From contig NZ_SOEZ01000007.1 in the NCBI RefSeq assembly GCF_004402215.1, positions 62,001 to 126,000 on the forward strand: 64,000 nt of DNA. The letters run 5' to 3'. This document shows positions 34,730 through 43,462 of the stretch, one piece after another. The first letter of the stretch is position 1. Every line of letters starts with the position of its first letter. Below the pieces are notes generated by a model. It ran no database searches and was not told the origin of the DNA. It saw nothing but the letters and a program-made list of their open reading frames with translations. The translations under genes were made by a program, and so were the position numbers. The DNA is from Cryobacterium tagatosivorans (GTDB taxonomy: Bacteria; Actinomycetota; Actinomycetes; Actinomycetales; Microbacteriaceae).

Positions 34730-36520
34730 ATGGAATCCACGACCATGCCTTCGACTCCCGAAACCCTCCAGACCGCCGCGCAGTCCCTCGTGCGAGTAAT
34801 GGTCGCGCACGGCATCACGACGGTGTTCGGAACGGTAGGCCACGGCAACCTCTCGCTCATCGACGCGATCGCGGGCGAGAAGCGACTGAACTTCGTGAGC
34901 GCATTCCACGAGCAGGTCGCCATTCACGCCGCCGACGCCTACTTCCGCGTGAGCGGGCGGGTCGCCGCCGTCGTCACGACCGTGGGGCCAGGCGCGACCA
35001 ACCTCACGACGGGACTCGGCGACGCGCTGCTCGACTCGTCGGCCGTGATCGTGATCACAGGAGGCGTCCCCTCCGAGTACGTGCGCAAGGACCCGCTCCA
35101 GTCGCTCTCCGTCGCCGCGGACAACTCGCAGTCGGAGATCTTCCGGCCGCTCACGAAACGAGTGTTCGAGGTCGGATCGTCGGCCGATCTGGTGCCGACG
35201 TTCTCCCGCGCTTTCAGCGAGGCGATCAACGGCCGGCCGGGTCCCGTGCTGATGCACGTTCCGCTGGACTTCTTCGCCGGTCCGGTTCCCGCGACGAATG
35301 CCGAATCCGTCGCCCCCGCCCGTTTCGTCCCCTTCCCCGACCCCGCCCAGATCGCGCTCGCCGCGAAGGCGATCGGCCTGGCCGAACGCCCGGTGCTGTA
35401 CTGCGGCGGAGGGGCGCAGGCCGAGGGAGCACCGGAGGCGATCACCGAACTGGCGCGGGAGTTTGGCATCCCGGTGGCGACCACGATGTCTGGGCAGGGT
35501 GTGATCGACGAGGATGACCCGCTTGCGATGGGCACGACCGGCGTCGTGGGCACGCGTCCGGGCAACACCGTCGTGCGGGAGGCAGACCTCGTCATCGCGG
35601 TGGGAACGCGGTTCCCCGAGATGGACACGAGTTCATGGCGTTCCGACTTCTTCTCGGGGTTTCCCCCGGCCAAGCTCATCCACATCGATATCGACCCCCT
35701 CGTGCTCAACCGAGTGTTTCCCTCCGATGTCGCAATTAACGCGGACGCCGCTGCGGCCGTCCGCGCGCTGCGTGCCGAGCTCAGGAGTGTCTCGCCGGAG
35801 TGGTCGGACTGGAGCGAGCGAGCGGCGACGCTTCGCGAGGACTGGTCGCGCGAACTCGAGGAGGTGCGCTCGACCCCGTCGATGCCCTTCGAACCGGCTT
35901 TTGTGCTGACGCGCCTCCGCGAGCAGCTGCCAGCGGCAGCCGTGCTCGTGAGCGGCGTCGGCGTGAGGCACGCCGTGGCCCAGCACTACCCCGTGCGCTC
36001 GCCGCGCACCCTCGTGGTCGCAAGCGGTTTCGGCACAATGGGCCAGGAGACGGCGGCGCCCCTCGGCGCCGTGGAGGCGCTGCCCGGCACGCCGGTCGTC
36101 GCCGTGGTTGGCGACGGTGCCGTGCTGGCATGTCTCGCCGCGCTTCCCACCGCGGCTGCAGCGGGGGAGAACGTGACCTGGGTCGTGCTCGACAACGGCG
36201 GATACGCGTCCATCGCGATCTACCAAGCGAAGCACTTCGGACGGCTGCTCGGCACCGACTTCGTCGACGCCGCGGGCGCACCGTACACGGTCGATTTCGT
36301 GCAGCTTGCGCAGTCGTTCGGCATCAGCGCCGACCGAGTGGTCTCGGAGTCGGAACTCGACGAGAAACTGGCCGCGGCGATCGCCCATGGGGGACCCTCG
36401 CTCGTGGTTGTGCCGATCACTCGCACGCCGCGCATCCAAGGCACGGGGCACTGGGACGTCAACGACATCTTCGCGGCCGGTGCCACCTATTCAAGAGCTG
36501 GTGAGGGCGGAGATGTCTGA
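34730..36520 (+). CDS. Thiamine-diphosphate-dependent enzyme, second copy
   Basis: 596 residues (ATG 34745 is an alternative start). Motifs: FGTVGHGNLSLIDAI, catalytic glutamate in AFHEQVAIHAADAYFR, central PVLYCGGGAQAEGAPEAI, and the C-terminal ThDP motif GDGAVLACLAALPTAA...VLDNGGYASI. Only 6 bp separate it from the previous ThDP gene, to which it is only moderately similar, so the two are likely different enzymes or unlike subunits. Likely substrates are 2-keto acids, acyloins or a cyclic dione; not resolved from sequence. Its end overlaps the ATPase gene start by 8 bp. Confidence 0.87.
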   Translation: MESTTMPSTPETLQTAAQSLVRVMVAHGITTVFGTVGHGNLSLIDAIAGEKRLNFVSAFHEQVAIHAADAYFRVSGRVAAVVTTVGPGATNLTTGLGDALLDSSAVIVITGGVPSEYVRKDPLQSLSVAADNSQSEIFRPLTKRVFEVGSSADLVPTFSRAFSEAINGRPGPVLMHVPLDFFAGPVPATNAESVAPARFVPFPDPAQIALAAKAIGLAERPVLYCGGGAQAEGAPEAITELAREFGIPVATTMSGQGVIDEDDPLAMGTTGVVGTRPGNTVVREADLVIAVGTRFPEMDTSSWRSDFFSGFPPAKLIHIDIDPLVLNRVFPSDVAINADAAAAVRALRAELRSVSPEWSDWSERAATLREDWSRELEEVRSTPSMPFEPAFVLTRLREQLPAAAVLVSGVGVRHAVAQHYPVRSPRTLVVASGFGTMGQETAAPLGAVEALPGTPVVAVVGDGAVLACLAALPTAAAAGENVTWVVLDNGGYASIAIYQAKHFGRLLGTDFVDAAGAPYTVDFVQLAQSFGISADRVVSESELDEKLAAAIAHGGPSLVVVPITRTPRIQGTGHWDVNDIFAAGATYSRAGEGGDV

Positions 36521-37370
36521 TCCCGGCATGACCGGTCTCGAGCCCGCGGTTCTCGACGTGCGGGACCTCTCGGTGCGGTTCGCGACCGCGAGCGGCGATG
36601 TGCCGGCCGTCAAGAACATCAGCTTCCAGGTTCCCCCCGGGGGCTCGCTGGCCCTGCTCGGTGAATCCGGATCGGGTAAGACGGCTACCGCGCGCGCCCT
36701 CATGGGCATCCTGGATGACTCCGCCGTCGTCTCCGGCTCGGCGATCTACGACGGCCGAAATCTGCTCGAGCTCACCGACAAGCAGATGCAGCGCATCCGC
36801 GGCACCGAGATCGCGATGATCTTCCAGGACGCGCAGTCGGCTCTCAATCCGGCTTTCACCGTGGGGTGGCAGGTCGCGGAGGTATTCCGCAAACGCGCGG
36901 GGCTGAGCAGATCGGAGGCGCGGACCCGCGCGTTCGACACGTTGCGCGGTGTCGGCATCCCGGACATCGACCGCCGGTTCTCGCAGTACCCGCATCAGTA
37001 CTCCGGCGGCATGCGCCAGCGCGTGCTCATCGCTATCGCTCTCGCGCTCGAGCCGCGGATCCTCATCGCCGATGAGCCTACCACTGCACTCGACGCCACG
37101 ATCGAGGCACAGATCCTCGACCTCATCCGCACTGCCCACAGTGCGAGCAATACCGCACTGGTGCTCATCAGCCATGACCTCGGCGTCGTGGCCGAGATGG
37201 TCGACCGTGTGATCGTCATGAATCACGGCGAGATGGTCGAGGAGGGCAGCATCGAGGACGTCTACCTCCGGCCGAATCATCCCTACACGCAAGCGCTTCT
37301 CGAGGCGTCGCCATCGTTCATCGGCACGCGAGCCCACGGGAGCGGTACAGGAAGGAAAGAGGAGTCATGA
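36513..37370 (+). CDS. ABC transporter ATPase (DppD-like)
   Basis: 285 residues from ATG 36513 with GGGCGGAG upstream, overlapping the ThDP gene end. Walker A LLGESGSGKTATARALMG, Q-loop MIFQDAQSALNP, signature YSGGMRQRVLIAIAL, Walker B ILIADEPTTALD and the H-loop LISHDLG are all present. It is a little shorter than usual DppD and lacks the C-terminal Cys cluster seen in many family members. It energises the importer formed by the DppC and DppB permeases of this operon. ATGA overlap with the second ATPase gene. Confidence 0.9.
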   Translation: MSDPGMTGLEPAVLDVRDLSVRFATASGDVPAVKNISFQVPPGGSLALLGESGSGKTATARALMGILDDSAVVSGSAIYDGRNLLELTDKQMQRIRGTEIAMIFQDAQSALNPAFTVGWQVAEVFRKRAGLSRSEARTRAFDTLRGVGIPDIDRRFSQYPHQYSGGMRQRVLIAIALALEPRILIADEPTTALDATIEAQILDLIRTAHSASNTALVLISHDLGVVAEMVDRVIVMNHGEMVEEGSIEDVYLRPNHPYTQALLEASPSFIGTRAHGSGTGRKEES

Positions 37371-38389
37371 CCGATCGGTTGCTTCGAGTCGAGAACCTGG
37401 AGAAGCACTTTCCGCTGCCGTTCCTTGACAGGGTGCGCACCGGCGCACGGTCGGTGCGAGCACTCGACGGCATCTCCTTCTCCGTGCGGAAGGGGGAGAC
37501 CGTCGGCGTGGTCGGCGAATCCGGATGCGGCAAGAGCACTCTCGCGCGCACCCTCGTCGGTCTGGACAATCAGACCGCTGGCACGATCCACCTCGAGGGC
37601 CGCGACACAGCCACGTTGTCGAAGCTGGAGGGCGCGAGGTTCCGCTCGCGCGTGCAGATGGTCTTCCAGGACCCGTATGCGTCGCTGGACCCGCGGATGC
37701 GCGTGCGCAGCATCCTGGAAGAGGGGTGGCGGGCGAATCCAACCCTCGTGCCCCGGGCCGACCGGACGGCCGCGGCGGAGAGCCTTCTGGACTCGGTGCG
37801 CCTGCCCGCCGAGAGCCTCGCGCGGTTTCCTCACCAGTTCTCGGGCGGGCAGCGCCAGCGCATCGGCATCGCGCGAGCCCTCGCCGTGCAGCCCGATATC
37901 CTGGTGTGCGACGAGCCGACGTCAGGTCTCGACGTCTCCGTGCAGGCGCAGGTGCTCAAGCTGCTCGCGGAACTCAAGGCCGAGCGCGAGCTGACTGTCA
38001 TCTTCATTGCCCACGACCTGCCCGTCATCCGGTCGATCGCCGACCGCGTCATCGTCATGTACCTCGGCAAGATCGTCGAGATCGGGCCGGCCGAGCGTAT
38101 CTTCACCGCACCGCACCATCCGTATACGCGGGCGCTGCTCTCGGCGACGCCCGATCCCCTGCGGATCATCGAGAAGCGCAAGTCGGACCGGATCGTGCTG
38201 CGAGGGGATGTGCCGAGCCCGATCAACCCGCCGAGCGGATGCCCCTTCCGCACGAGGTGCTGGAAGGCGCAGGATGTCTGCGCCACAGTCGCGCCCCTCC
38301 TGGCCGACGACGTCGACTCCGCCGCGTGCCACTTTCCGGAGAACGTCGGTTTCACGCCCGCGTCCGCGGGCCTAGGACGAGCGCTGTGA
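37367..38389 (+). CDS. ABC transporter ATPase (DppF-like)
   Basis: 340 residues. Walker A VVGESGCGKSTLARTLVG, Q-loop MVFQDPYASLDPRM, signature FSGGQRQRIGIARALA, Walker B ILVCDEPTSGLD, H-loop FIAHDLP. The C-terminal oligopeptide-transporter extension contains PSGCPFRTRCWKAQDVC...CHFP, which in some relatives holds an Fe-S cluster. It partners the ATPase at 36513. The two ATPases sit over 7 kb from the permease genes, with seven enzyme genes between, which indicates one co-inherited uptake-plus-degradation unit. Confidence 0.92.
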   Translation: MTDRLLRVENLEKHFPLPFLDRVRTGARSVRALDGISFSVRKGETVGVVGESGCGKSTLARTLVGLDNQTAGTIHLEGRDTATLSKLEGARFRSRVQMVFQDPYASLDPRMRVRSILEEGWRANPTLVPRADRTAAAESLLDSVRLPAESLARFPHQFSGGQRQRIGIARALAVQPDILVCDEPTSGLDVSVQAQVLKLLAELKAERELTVIFIAHDLPVIRSIADRVIVMYLGKIVEIGPAERIFTAPHHPYTRALLSATPDPLRIIEKRKSDRIVLRGDVPSPINPPSGCPFRTRCWKAQDVCATVAPLLADDVDSAACHFPENVGFTPASAGLGRAL

Positions 38390-38940
38390 GCCGGTTGCCT
38401 CTGCTCGGCGACGGCCAGCTCGAGCCGGACCAGGAAATCGTCTTCCGGTCGATCGCGGGCGGCAAACGTGCCGCCTTCTTCCGTTCGATCGGCATGACCA
38501 GTCTGAATGAGGGACTGCCCGGGCCCTTCAACGCGATGGTGATCGCGCCGACCGTTGGTATGCCCCTGCATCGCCTGGGGGAGGCGCTGCGGTACGAGGG
38601 GGTCCTCCCGCCGCTCGTGCGCGAGGTCGTCATCCTCACCGTCGCGGCGGTTCGCGATTCGCAGTTCGAGTGGGCCTCCCACGAGCCCGAGGCGCGCAAG
38701 CAGGGCGCGGACGCCGCAATGCTCGACGTGATCAGGGACGGCTCGGAATCCCTCGCGGACGACCAATGCGCCGCAGCCGTGGCCTTCGCGCGCACGGTGC
38801 TCTCGGGCGCGCACGTCGACGACGTGCTGTTCGATCGACTTCAGGAGATGTTCGGAGACTCCGGTGTCGTCGAACTCGTCGTTCTGCTGGGCTACTACGT
38901 TCTGCTGGCAGAACTGATGAGCGTGTTCAGCATCGAGTGA
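38386..38940 (+). CDS. Carboxymuconolactone decarboxylase-like protein
   Basis: 184 residues from GTG 38386, overlapping the ATPase stop. The AhpD/CMD helical core is visible: GEALRYEGVLPPLVREVVILTVAAVRDSQFEWASHEPEARKQG (about 62-105), with the conserved Glu and His but without the CxxC of AhpD peroxidases. The family includes 4-carboxymuconolactone decarboxylase and many proteins of unknown role. As the last gene of the operon it may act on a lactone or a peroxide by-product. A strong hairpin 13 bp after its stop probably ends the transcript. Confidence 0.8.
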   Translation: MSRLPLLGDGQLEPDQEIVFRSIAGGKRAAFFRSIGMTSLNEGLPGPFNAMVIAPTVGMPLHRLGEALRYEGVLPPLVREVVILTVAAVRDSQFEWASHEPEARKQGADAAMLDVIRDGSESLADDQCAAAVAFARTVLSGAHVDDVLFDRLQEMFGDSGVVELVVLLGYYVLLAELMSVFSIE

Positions 38941-38952
38941 GACTGCGGTGTG

Positions 38953-38983
38953 CCGGAGGCGTTGCGCCAGGCATCGCCTCCGG
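38953..38983 (+). terminator. Hairpin after the catabolic operon
   Basis: CCGGAGGCG (38953-38961) and CGCCTCCGG (38975-38983) form a perfect 9-bp stem with a 13-nt loop, 13 bp after the last operon gene. The run after it (TTCACCG) lacks a proper T-tract, as is common in high-GC actinobacteria. Confidence 0.6.
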
Positions 38984-39095
38984 TTCACCGGCCATAGGGG
39001 ATTTCCCCAGTTGGACGCGGTTGTATGGAACTGTGCCTAATTGAAACTGGGCGGTTTCTAGCCAACGTCGCATCACCTGAGTGTCAGGAGTAGCG

Positions 39096-39813
39096 ATGTC
39101 AGGTAGTCCAAGGACGCGGGGAAAGGGTTCCGGCGCACTGCCGATGGTCGAGACCCGCGCCAAATATGCTCAGCTGATGAGGCAAGGAATCAGCAACGCC
39201 GAGGCGTGTCGAACTCTGAAGATCAACCGGCGCACGGGCATGCGGTGGCGGCACGGGCGGACGGTGACGAACGCGCAAGGGCGCGCGAAGACGTACGCGT
39301 CGATCTCGCTGAAGGCGCCACCGACGATTTCGTCACGATACCTCTCCGAGGGCGAGCGGATCCAGATCGCCGATGCGTTGCAGGTCGGGAAGAGCCTGCG
39401 TCAGATCGCGGCCGAGTTGGGCAGAAGCCCGTCGACGGTCAGCCGTGAGGTCGTCCGGAATCGGGCGCCACGCCAGAAACGATATGCTCCTCGAGCGGCG
39501 CAGGCTCTGGCGGAGGCCGCGCGCAAACGCCCCCGGCCGGGCAAGATCGCCGGGAACCCGCAGCTTCGGGATGCGATCTCGAAAACACCTTCTCGAACAA
39601 TGGAGCCCCAGGCAGATCAGTCACCAGCTGCGGATCGATTTCCCGGGACAGCCCGAGATGAACGTCGTGCACGAGAGCATCTATCGGGCCTTGTATTCGC
39701 CGCACACCACCGGGCTGTCCCGGGGAATGACCCGTCACCTCCGAACCGGGCGCTGCGGGCGCCTGACCCACCGTCGGGCCACATCGTCGACTACATCCAC
39801 TTGCTGCGTTTGA
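39096..39813 (+). pseudogene. IS30-family transposase, frameshifted and 3'-truncated
   Basis: From ATG 39096 (CAGGAG upstream) the frame encodes the IS30 N-terminal HTH region: RQGISNAEACRTLKINRRTG, YLSEGERIQIADALQVGKSLRQIAAELGRSPSTVSREV. Near 39581, in TCGAAAACACC, an extra A shifts the frame. The real continuation (HLLEQWSPRQISHQL, ...VVHESIYRALYSPHTTGLSRG) runs in the next frame to about 39770. The whole DDE catalytic domain and right end are missing; the sequence meets the end of the corA-like gene. An AACTGGG at 39046-39052 opposite CCCAGTT near 39008 may belong to its left end. Inactive remnant. Confidence 0.8.
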
Positions 39814-40910
39814 AGATCACGTAGAGGAGGGCGGCGAAGCCGACCATGAGGGCGATGGCGAAGGGGTAGCCGAATGCCCAGTGCAGTTCGGGCATGACGT
39901 CGAAGTTCATGCCGTAGATGGCTCCAACGAGGGTGGGGGCGAAGAGGATGGCGGCCCAGCCGGAGATCTTCTTCATGTCTTCGTTTTGTCGTTGGGCGAC
40001 GAGAGTGGCGTTGACGTTGAGGATCTGGGCGAGGGCGTCGCGGAGTTCTGCGGCGTGGGTGCTGGCGCGGGCGAGGTGGTCGGAGACGTCTTGGAGGTAG
40101 GTCTGCAGTTCGTCGGGGATCGCGTATTTGCCGAAACCGCCGCGGAGCGCTTGGAGGACTTCTGTCATGGAAGCGACGGCGTGTTGGACGTCGATGATCT
40201 CTTGGCTGAGGCGGTAGATGCGTTCGGCGACGGCGGCATCTCCGCTGAAGACCTGTCGTTCGATTTGTTCCTTGTCGATGGCGAGGCCGTGGAGAACGGG
40301 TGTATAGCCGTCGACGATGGCGTCGAGGAGCCGGTAGACGACTGCTTCAGGTCCGAGGCCGAGGAGATGCTCGTCGGCGAGGAGGGTGTGTTCGCGGCGT
40401 TCGGGGTCGGCGAGGTCTTCCTGGGTGATGGTGGTCCCGTCGCTGCCGTCTATCCATTTCCCGCTCTTGCACAGCAGTGCTACGGCGTGCGGGCGGAGCA
40501 GGACGTGGAATTCGGCGAAGTCGACTTCCTCCCCGTGTGTCGTCATAGCGTGCGGAGCGGACGACGAGGAAGAGCACGTCGCCGTAGCGTTCGAGTTTGG
40601 GGCGCTGGTATCCGGCGAGCAAGTCCTCTCGGAGGATGGGGTGCAGATCCCATGCATCGGCGAGCTCGGCGACGTTCCCGGGCGTCGGGGCGGGGTAGAA
40701 GTGCATGGCCATCCGGTCCGTACCGGTGCGAGCAAATTCCAGTGCGTCGGAGACCGTCGCGCCAGGCGGGGCCGCTGTTGGCAGTCCTCGGTTCACATAG
40801 CGGGCCAGGAACGACGCCTCGGCCGGTCCCGGGGTGGGCGGTGCGGCGCTTCGTCGTCTGGCATGTTCCGCCGAACTCGCGATCGCCCGACGGCTCCGCC
40901 AGGGATTCAT
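39791..40910 (-). pseudogene. corA: CorA-family Mg2+/Co2+ channel, frameshifted
   Basis: The N-terminal half starts at ATG 40910 (GGAAGG upstream) and runs through MHFYPAPTPGNVAELADAWDLHPILREDLL...SARYDD. Near 40540 the frame changes. The rest (HGEEVDFAEFHVLLRPHAVAL, the long helical stalk, then YGMNFDVMPELHW and a last membrane helix ending FKRSKWM) lies in the other minus-strand frame down to 39791. The signature YGMNF is intact. Both halves are continuous homologous protein, so a single-base indel (for example one extra C near ACACGGGG) explains it. Inactivation or sequencing error; the gene also abuts the IS30 remnant. Confidence 0.8.
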
Positions 40911-41335
40911 AGCTGCCGCCCTTCCGAATCCTGGCTCCTGCGTGGGCCGGTGCTGAGGTGCGCGGCTGCTGCTGTGGGAACGAGGATCTGTTGGATCGCT
41001 GGTCCGATGACGGCGACGAGCGTTTCGGTGTCAGCTGCGACGAGCGTGGGTACTCCGATGATGCGACGTCCGGTGACGATGCCGACGAGCATCGAGGAGG
41101 CGAGGCCAGCTCGGAGGACGGCGTCGGGGTCGTGGCGGTCGCGGGTGCCGACGAGCAGGCGGGACTGGATGAAGTCGCGCAGCTGCCCGCTCGCGGTGTC
41201 GTTGACGACGAGAAGATGATCGTGGAGGACGTCGATCTTGACGTGGTGAGCGAGCACGGCTACGAATCGCACCCACGCCGCGCGTTCGTCTGTCGTCAGC
41301 CAGCACGTCTCGTCCACACCTCCGGTTCTGCCCAA
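40907..41335 (-). pseudogene. Chimeric MarR/TetR regulator fragment
   Basis: 142 codons. The first about 30 residues (DETCWLTTDERAAWVRFVAVL) match the N-terminus of a MarR-type regulator. From about residue 53 (DFIQSRLLVG...VLRAGLASSMLVGIVTGRRIIGVPTLVAADTETLVAVIGPAIQQILV) the sequence matches the C-terminal ligand domain of a TetR-type regulator. Neither half has an intact DNA-binding domain, so it is best read as a fusion of two gene remnants. Its stop overlaps the corA start (ATGA). The TetR half probably once belonged to the MFS transporter gene upstream. Confidence 0.55.
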
Positions 41336-41438
41336 TAGTTGTCAGCAGAACTAAAGGGAGGCTGCGATGGTGGTGAGCGGGCCTGGAGCAGTCAGCTCCA
41401 AGGAGGACAACGCTGGAGGTGGCCGCCCCAGGTCCCGT

Positions 41439-42854
41439 TCAAACCGCCGGGCGGTGTTCTATGTGGACGGTCGGTACGTGATGCCTGACCCGCACCTGCA
41501 ACGTGAGATGCCCACGCCGCGCCAACACGACACACGCGACAGCCGCCGCCAACGCCGGCATTCCGCCGGAGACCATCATCCCGATGTGAGCCCCGAAAGT
41601 CGTGATGATCCAGCCCATGAGCGGGCCGCCGATGGCCTGACCGCCGAGGAGGACCAGCACGTACAGGGACATGACGCGCCCGCGAACGCCGATATTGCTC
41701 GACATCTGGATGAGGGAGTTCGACGCGGTCAGGAAGAGAAGGGACGCCATGCCGACGGTGATGAGCATCAGAGCGAAGGGCGCCACGCCGGACATGAGCC
41801 CGGTCGTCGCCTGCAGGAGCCCGGTGATGCCGACGCCGATCACAATGGTGCGGAGTCGGATGCTCGCGCGCCGGGTCGACAGCAGCGCTCCTGCCAGCGC
41901 CCCGACGGCGACCATGGAGTTGAACAGACCGTAGCCGCCCGCTCCGACATGGAAGACGTTGTCGGCGAACGATGCCAGCAGTACCGGCATCGTCAGGCCG
42001 AAGACGGCGAAGACAGCGGCGAGCAGTACTGGCCAGATGATGGTCGGCTTGCCGACTGCGTACGCGAGGCCCGCGCGCAGCTGACCGGGTACTCGCGGCG
42101 GTGCTGCCATCCGGGTCATCTGCGAAGTGCGCAACAAAGACAGCATGATGACGACCATGATGCAGGCCGCTCCGTTGATCGCGAACGCCCAACCGGCGCC
42201 GACGGTCATGAGCAGGACGCCAGCGATGGCGGGCCCGATCATGCCGCCGAGCTGGAAGACGGACGAGTTGATGCTGATGGCGTTGCGGAGGTTCTTCTGA
42301 CCGACGAGCTCGGTGACGATCACCTGGCGGGCGGGGTTGTCGATGACGGTCACGAGGCCTGTGAGGAAGGCGATGCCCCAGACCATCCATGCGTCGACGT
42401 TGCCGCTGAGGGTGAGAGCTGCGAGCACGAGGCTGAGGATCGCGAAGGCCGACTGCGTGAACATCAACAGCATCCGCTTCGAGACGCGGTCGACGAGGAC
42501 TCCGCCGAGAAGCCCGAAAAAGAGCATTGGGGCGAACTGCATAGCGACGGTGATGCCGACTTTCGTGGCGCTGCCGGTGAGCTCGAGGACGAGCCAGTCC
42601 TGTGCTATGCGCTGTATCCAGCCGGCCGTCATGGCGATGAGATTGCCGTAAGTCCAGATGCGGAAGTTAGGGACGGCAAGGGCGATGAAGGTGTGACGCC
42701 ACGGAGGCCGTTCCGTGACGATCGAGAGTGGTTCGGTGGGCGGGGAGGCAGTCGTCGTCGGCGAGGTCACGCGGGGAGTCCTGAGGTCGGAGGAGGAAGA
42801 TCGATACTCTTCAACGGTACGGGGAAGATTCGCATTTGGTTCCCGAACGGGCAT
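41439..42854 (-). CDS. MFS transporter (transmembrane secretion effector type)
   Basis: 471 residues. After a Ser/Thr/Pro-rich cytoplasmic N-terminus (about 1-55) there are about twelve membrane helices. Landmarks are NFRIWTYGNLIAMTAGWIQRIAQDWLVLELTGSATKVGI, GGVLVDRVSKRMLLM (MFS loop 2-3 motif) and IDNPARQVIVTELVGQKNLRNAISINS. This pattern is the MFS_3/enterobactin-exporter-like group of drug and siderophore exporters. The frame is intact, unlike most genes around it. It is divergent from the kdpE fragment. Its former regulator may be the TetR half of the neighbouring chimera. Confidence 0.85.
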   Translation of the reverse strand: MPVREPNANLPRTVEEYRSSSSDLRTPRVTSPTTTASPPTEPLSIVTERPPWRHTFIALAVPNFRIWTYGNLIAMTAGWIQRIAQDWLVLELTGSATKVGITVAMQFAPMLFFGLLGGVLVDRVSKRMLLMFTQSAFAILSLVLAALTLSGNVDAWMVWGIAFLTGLVTVIDNPARQVIVTELVGQKNLRNAISINSSVFQLGGMIGPAIAGVLLMTVGAGWAFAINGAACIMVVIMLSLLRTSQMTRMAAPPRVPGQLRAGLAYAVGKPTIIWPVLLAAVFAVFGLTMPVLLASFADNVFHVGAGGYGLFNSMVAVGALAGALLSTRRASIRLRTIVIGVGITGLLQATTGLMSGVAPFALMLITVGMASLLFLTASNSLIQMSSNIGVRGRVMSLYVLVLLGGQAIGGPLMGWIITTFGAHIGMMVSGGMPALAAAVACVVLARRGHLTLQVRVRHHVPTVHIEHRPAV

Positions 42855-42859
42855 AATCA

Positions 42860-43459
42860 GTGGTATTGGGGCTCTCCTTTCTGTTCCGTGGGTTGAATCC
42901 GACCCGCGCTGAAGTCATCGATGCTCTCCGAGGATGGAGCCACGTCCCCATCCTCGTCGTCTCCGGCCGCACTGGCGCAGCCGACAAAGTCGAAGCGCTC
43001 GACAAAGGAGCCGATGACTGCGTCACGAAACCTTTCTCGATCGAGGAGCTCCTGGCCCGGATCCGCGCCCTGACTCGCCGAGTCCCCGCCTCGGATGAGG
43101 AACTCGTCATCGTTTTCGGCACAGTCACCGTCGACCTCCCCGCCAAACACATCGTCCGAACCGGCGCAGGCGCTCCCGAACCGATCCGGCTCACCCCGAC
43201 CGAATGGCAAATCCTCGAACTGCTCCTCCGAAATCCGGGGAAGCTCGTCAGCAAACAGACCCTTTACACCGCAGTGTGGGGCCCCCACCGCACGAGCGAC
43301 ACCGGGTACCTCTGCCTCTACATCGCTCAACTCCGAAAGAAACTGGAACCGGCCCGCTACCTTCTCACCGAGGCCGGCATGGGCTACCGATTCAACCCTG
43401 ACCTCGACCCGGCGTACGCCGGCGTCGTACACGTCTACGACACCAAGGTCGTGCGCTAG
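42860..43459 (+). pseudogene. kdpE: KdpE-like response regulator, 5'-truncated
   Basis: From about codon 17 the protein matches KdpE: VIDALRGWSHVPILVVSGRTGAADKVEALDKGADDCVTKPFSIEELLARIRAL, then the OmpR-type winged helix (PIRLTPTEWQILELLLRNPGKLVSKQTLYTAVWGP...YLLTEAGMGYRFNP). The first about 60 residues, including the phospho-accepting aspartate, are missing; upstream codons to 42895 look unrelated. Without the receiver aspartate it cannot be a normal phosphorelay protein, although the DNA-binding half is complete. No kdpD or kdpFABC is present. It marks a recombination joint near 42895-42905. Confidence 0.78.
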
Positions 43460-43462
43460 GCC

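Noticed and set aside
41367-42896. 509-codon plus-strand frame across the MFS gene
   Set aside because: Asp/Glu/His/Arg-rich translation typical of an antisense shadow; the minus strand gives a clean 12-helix transporter.
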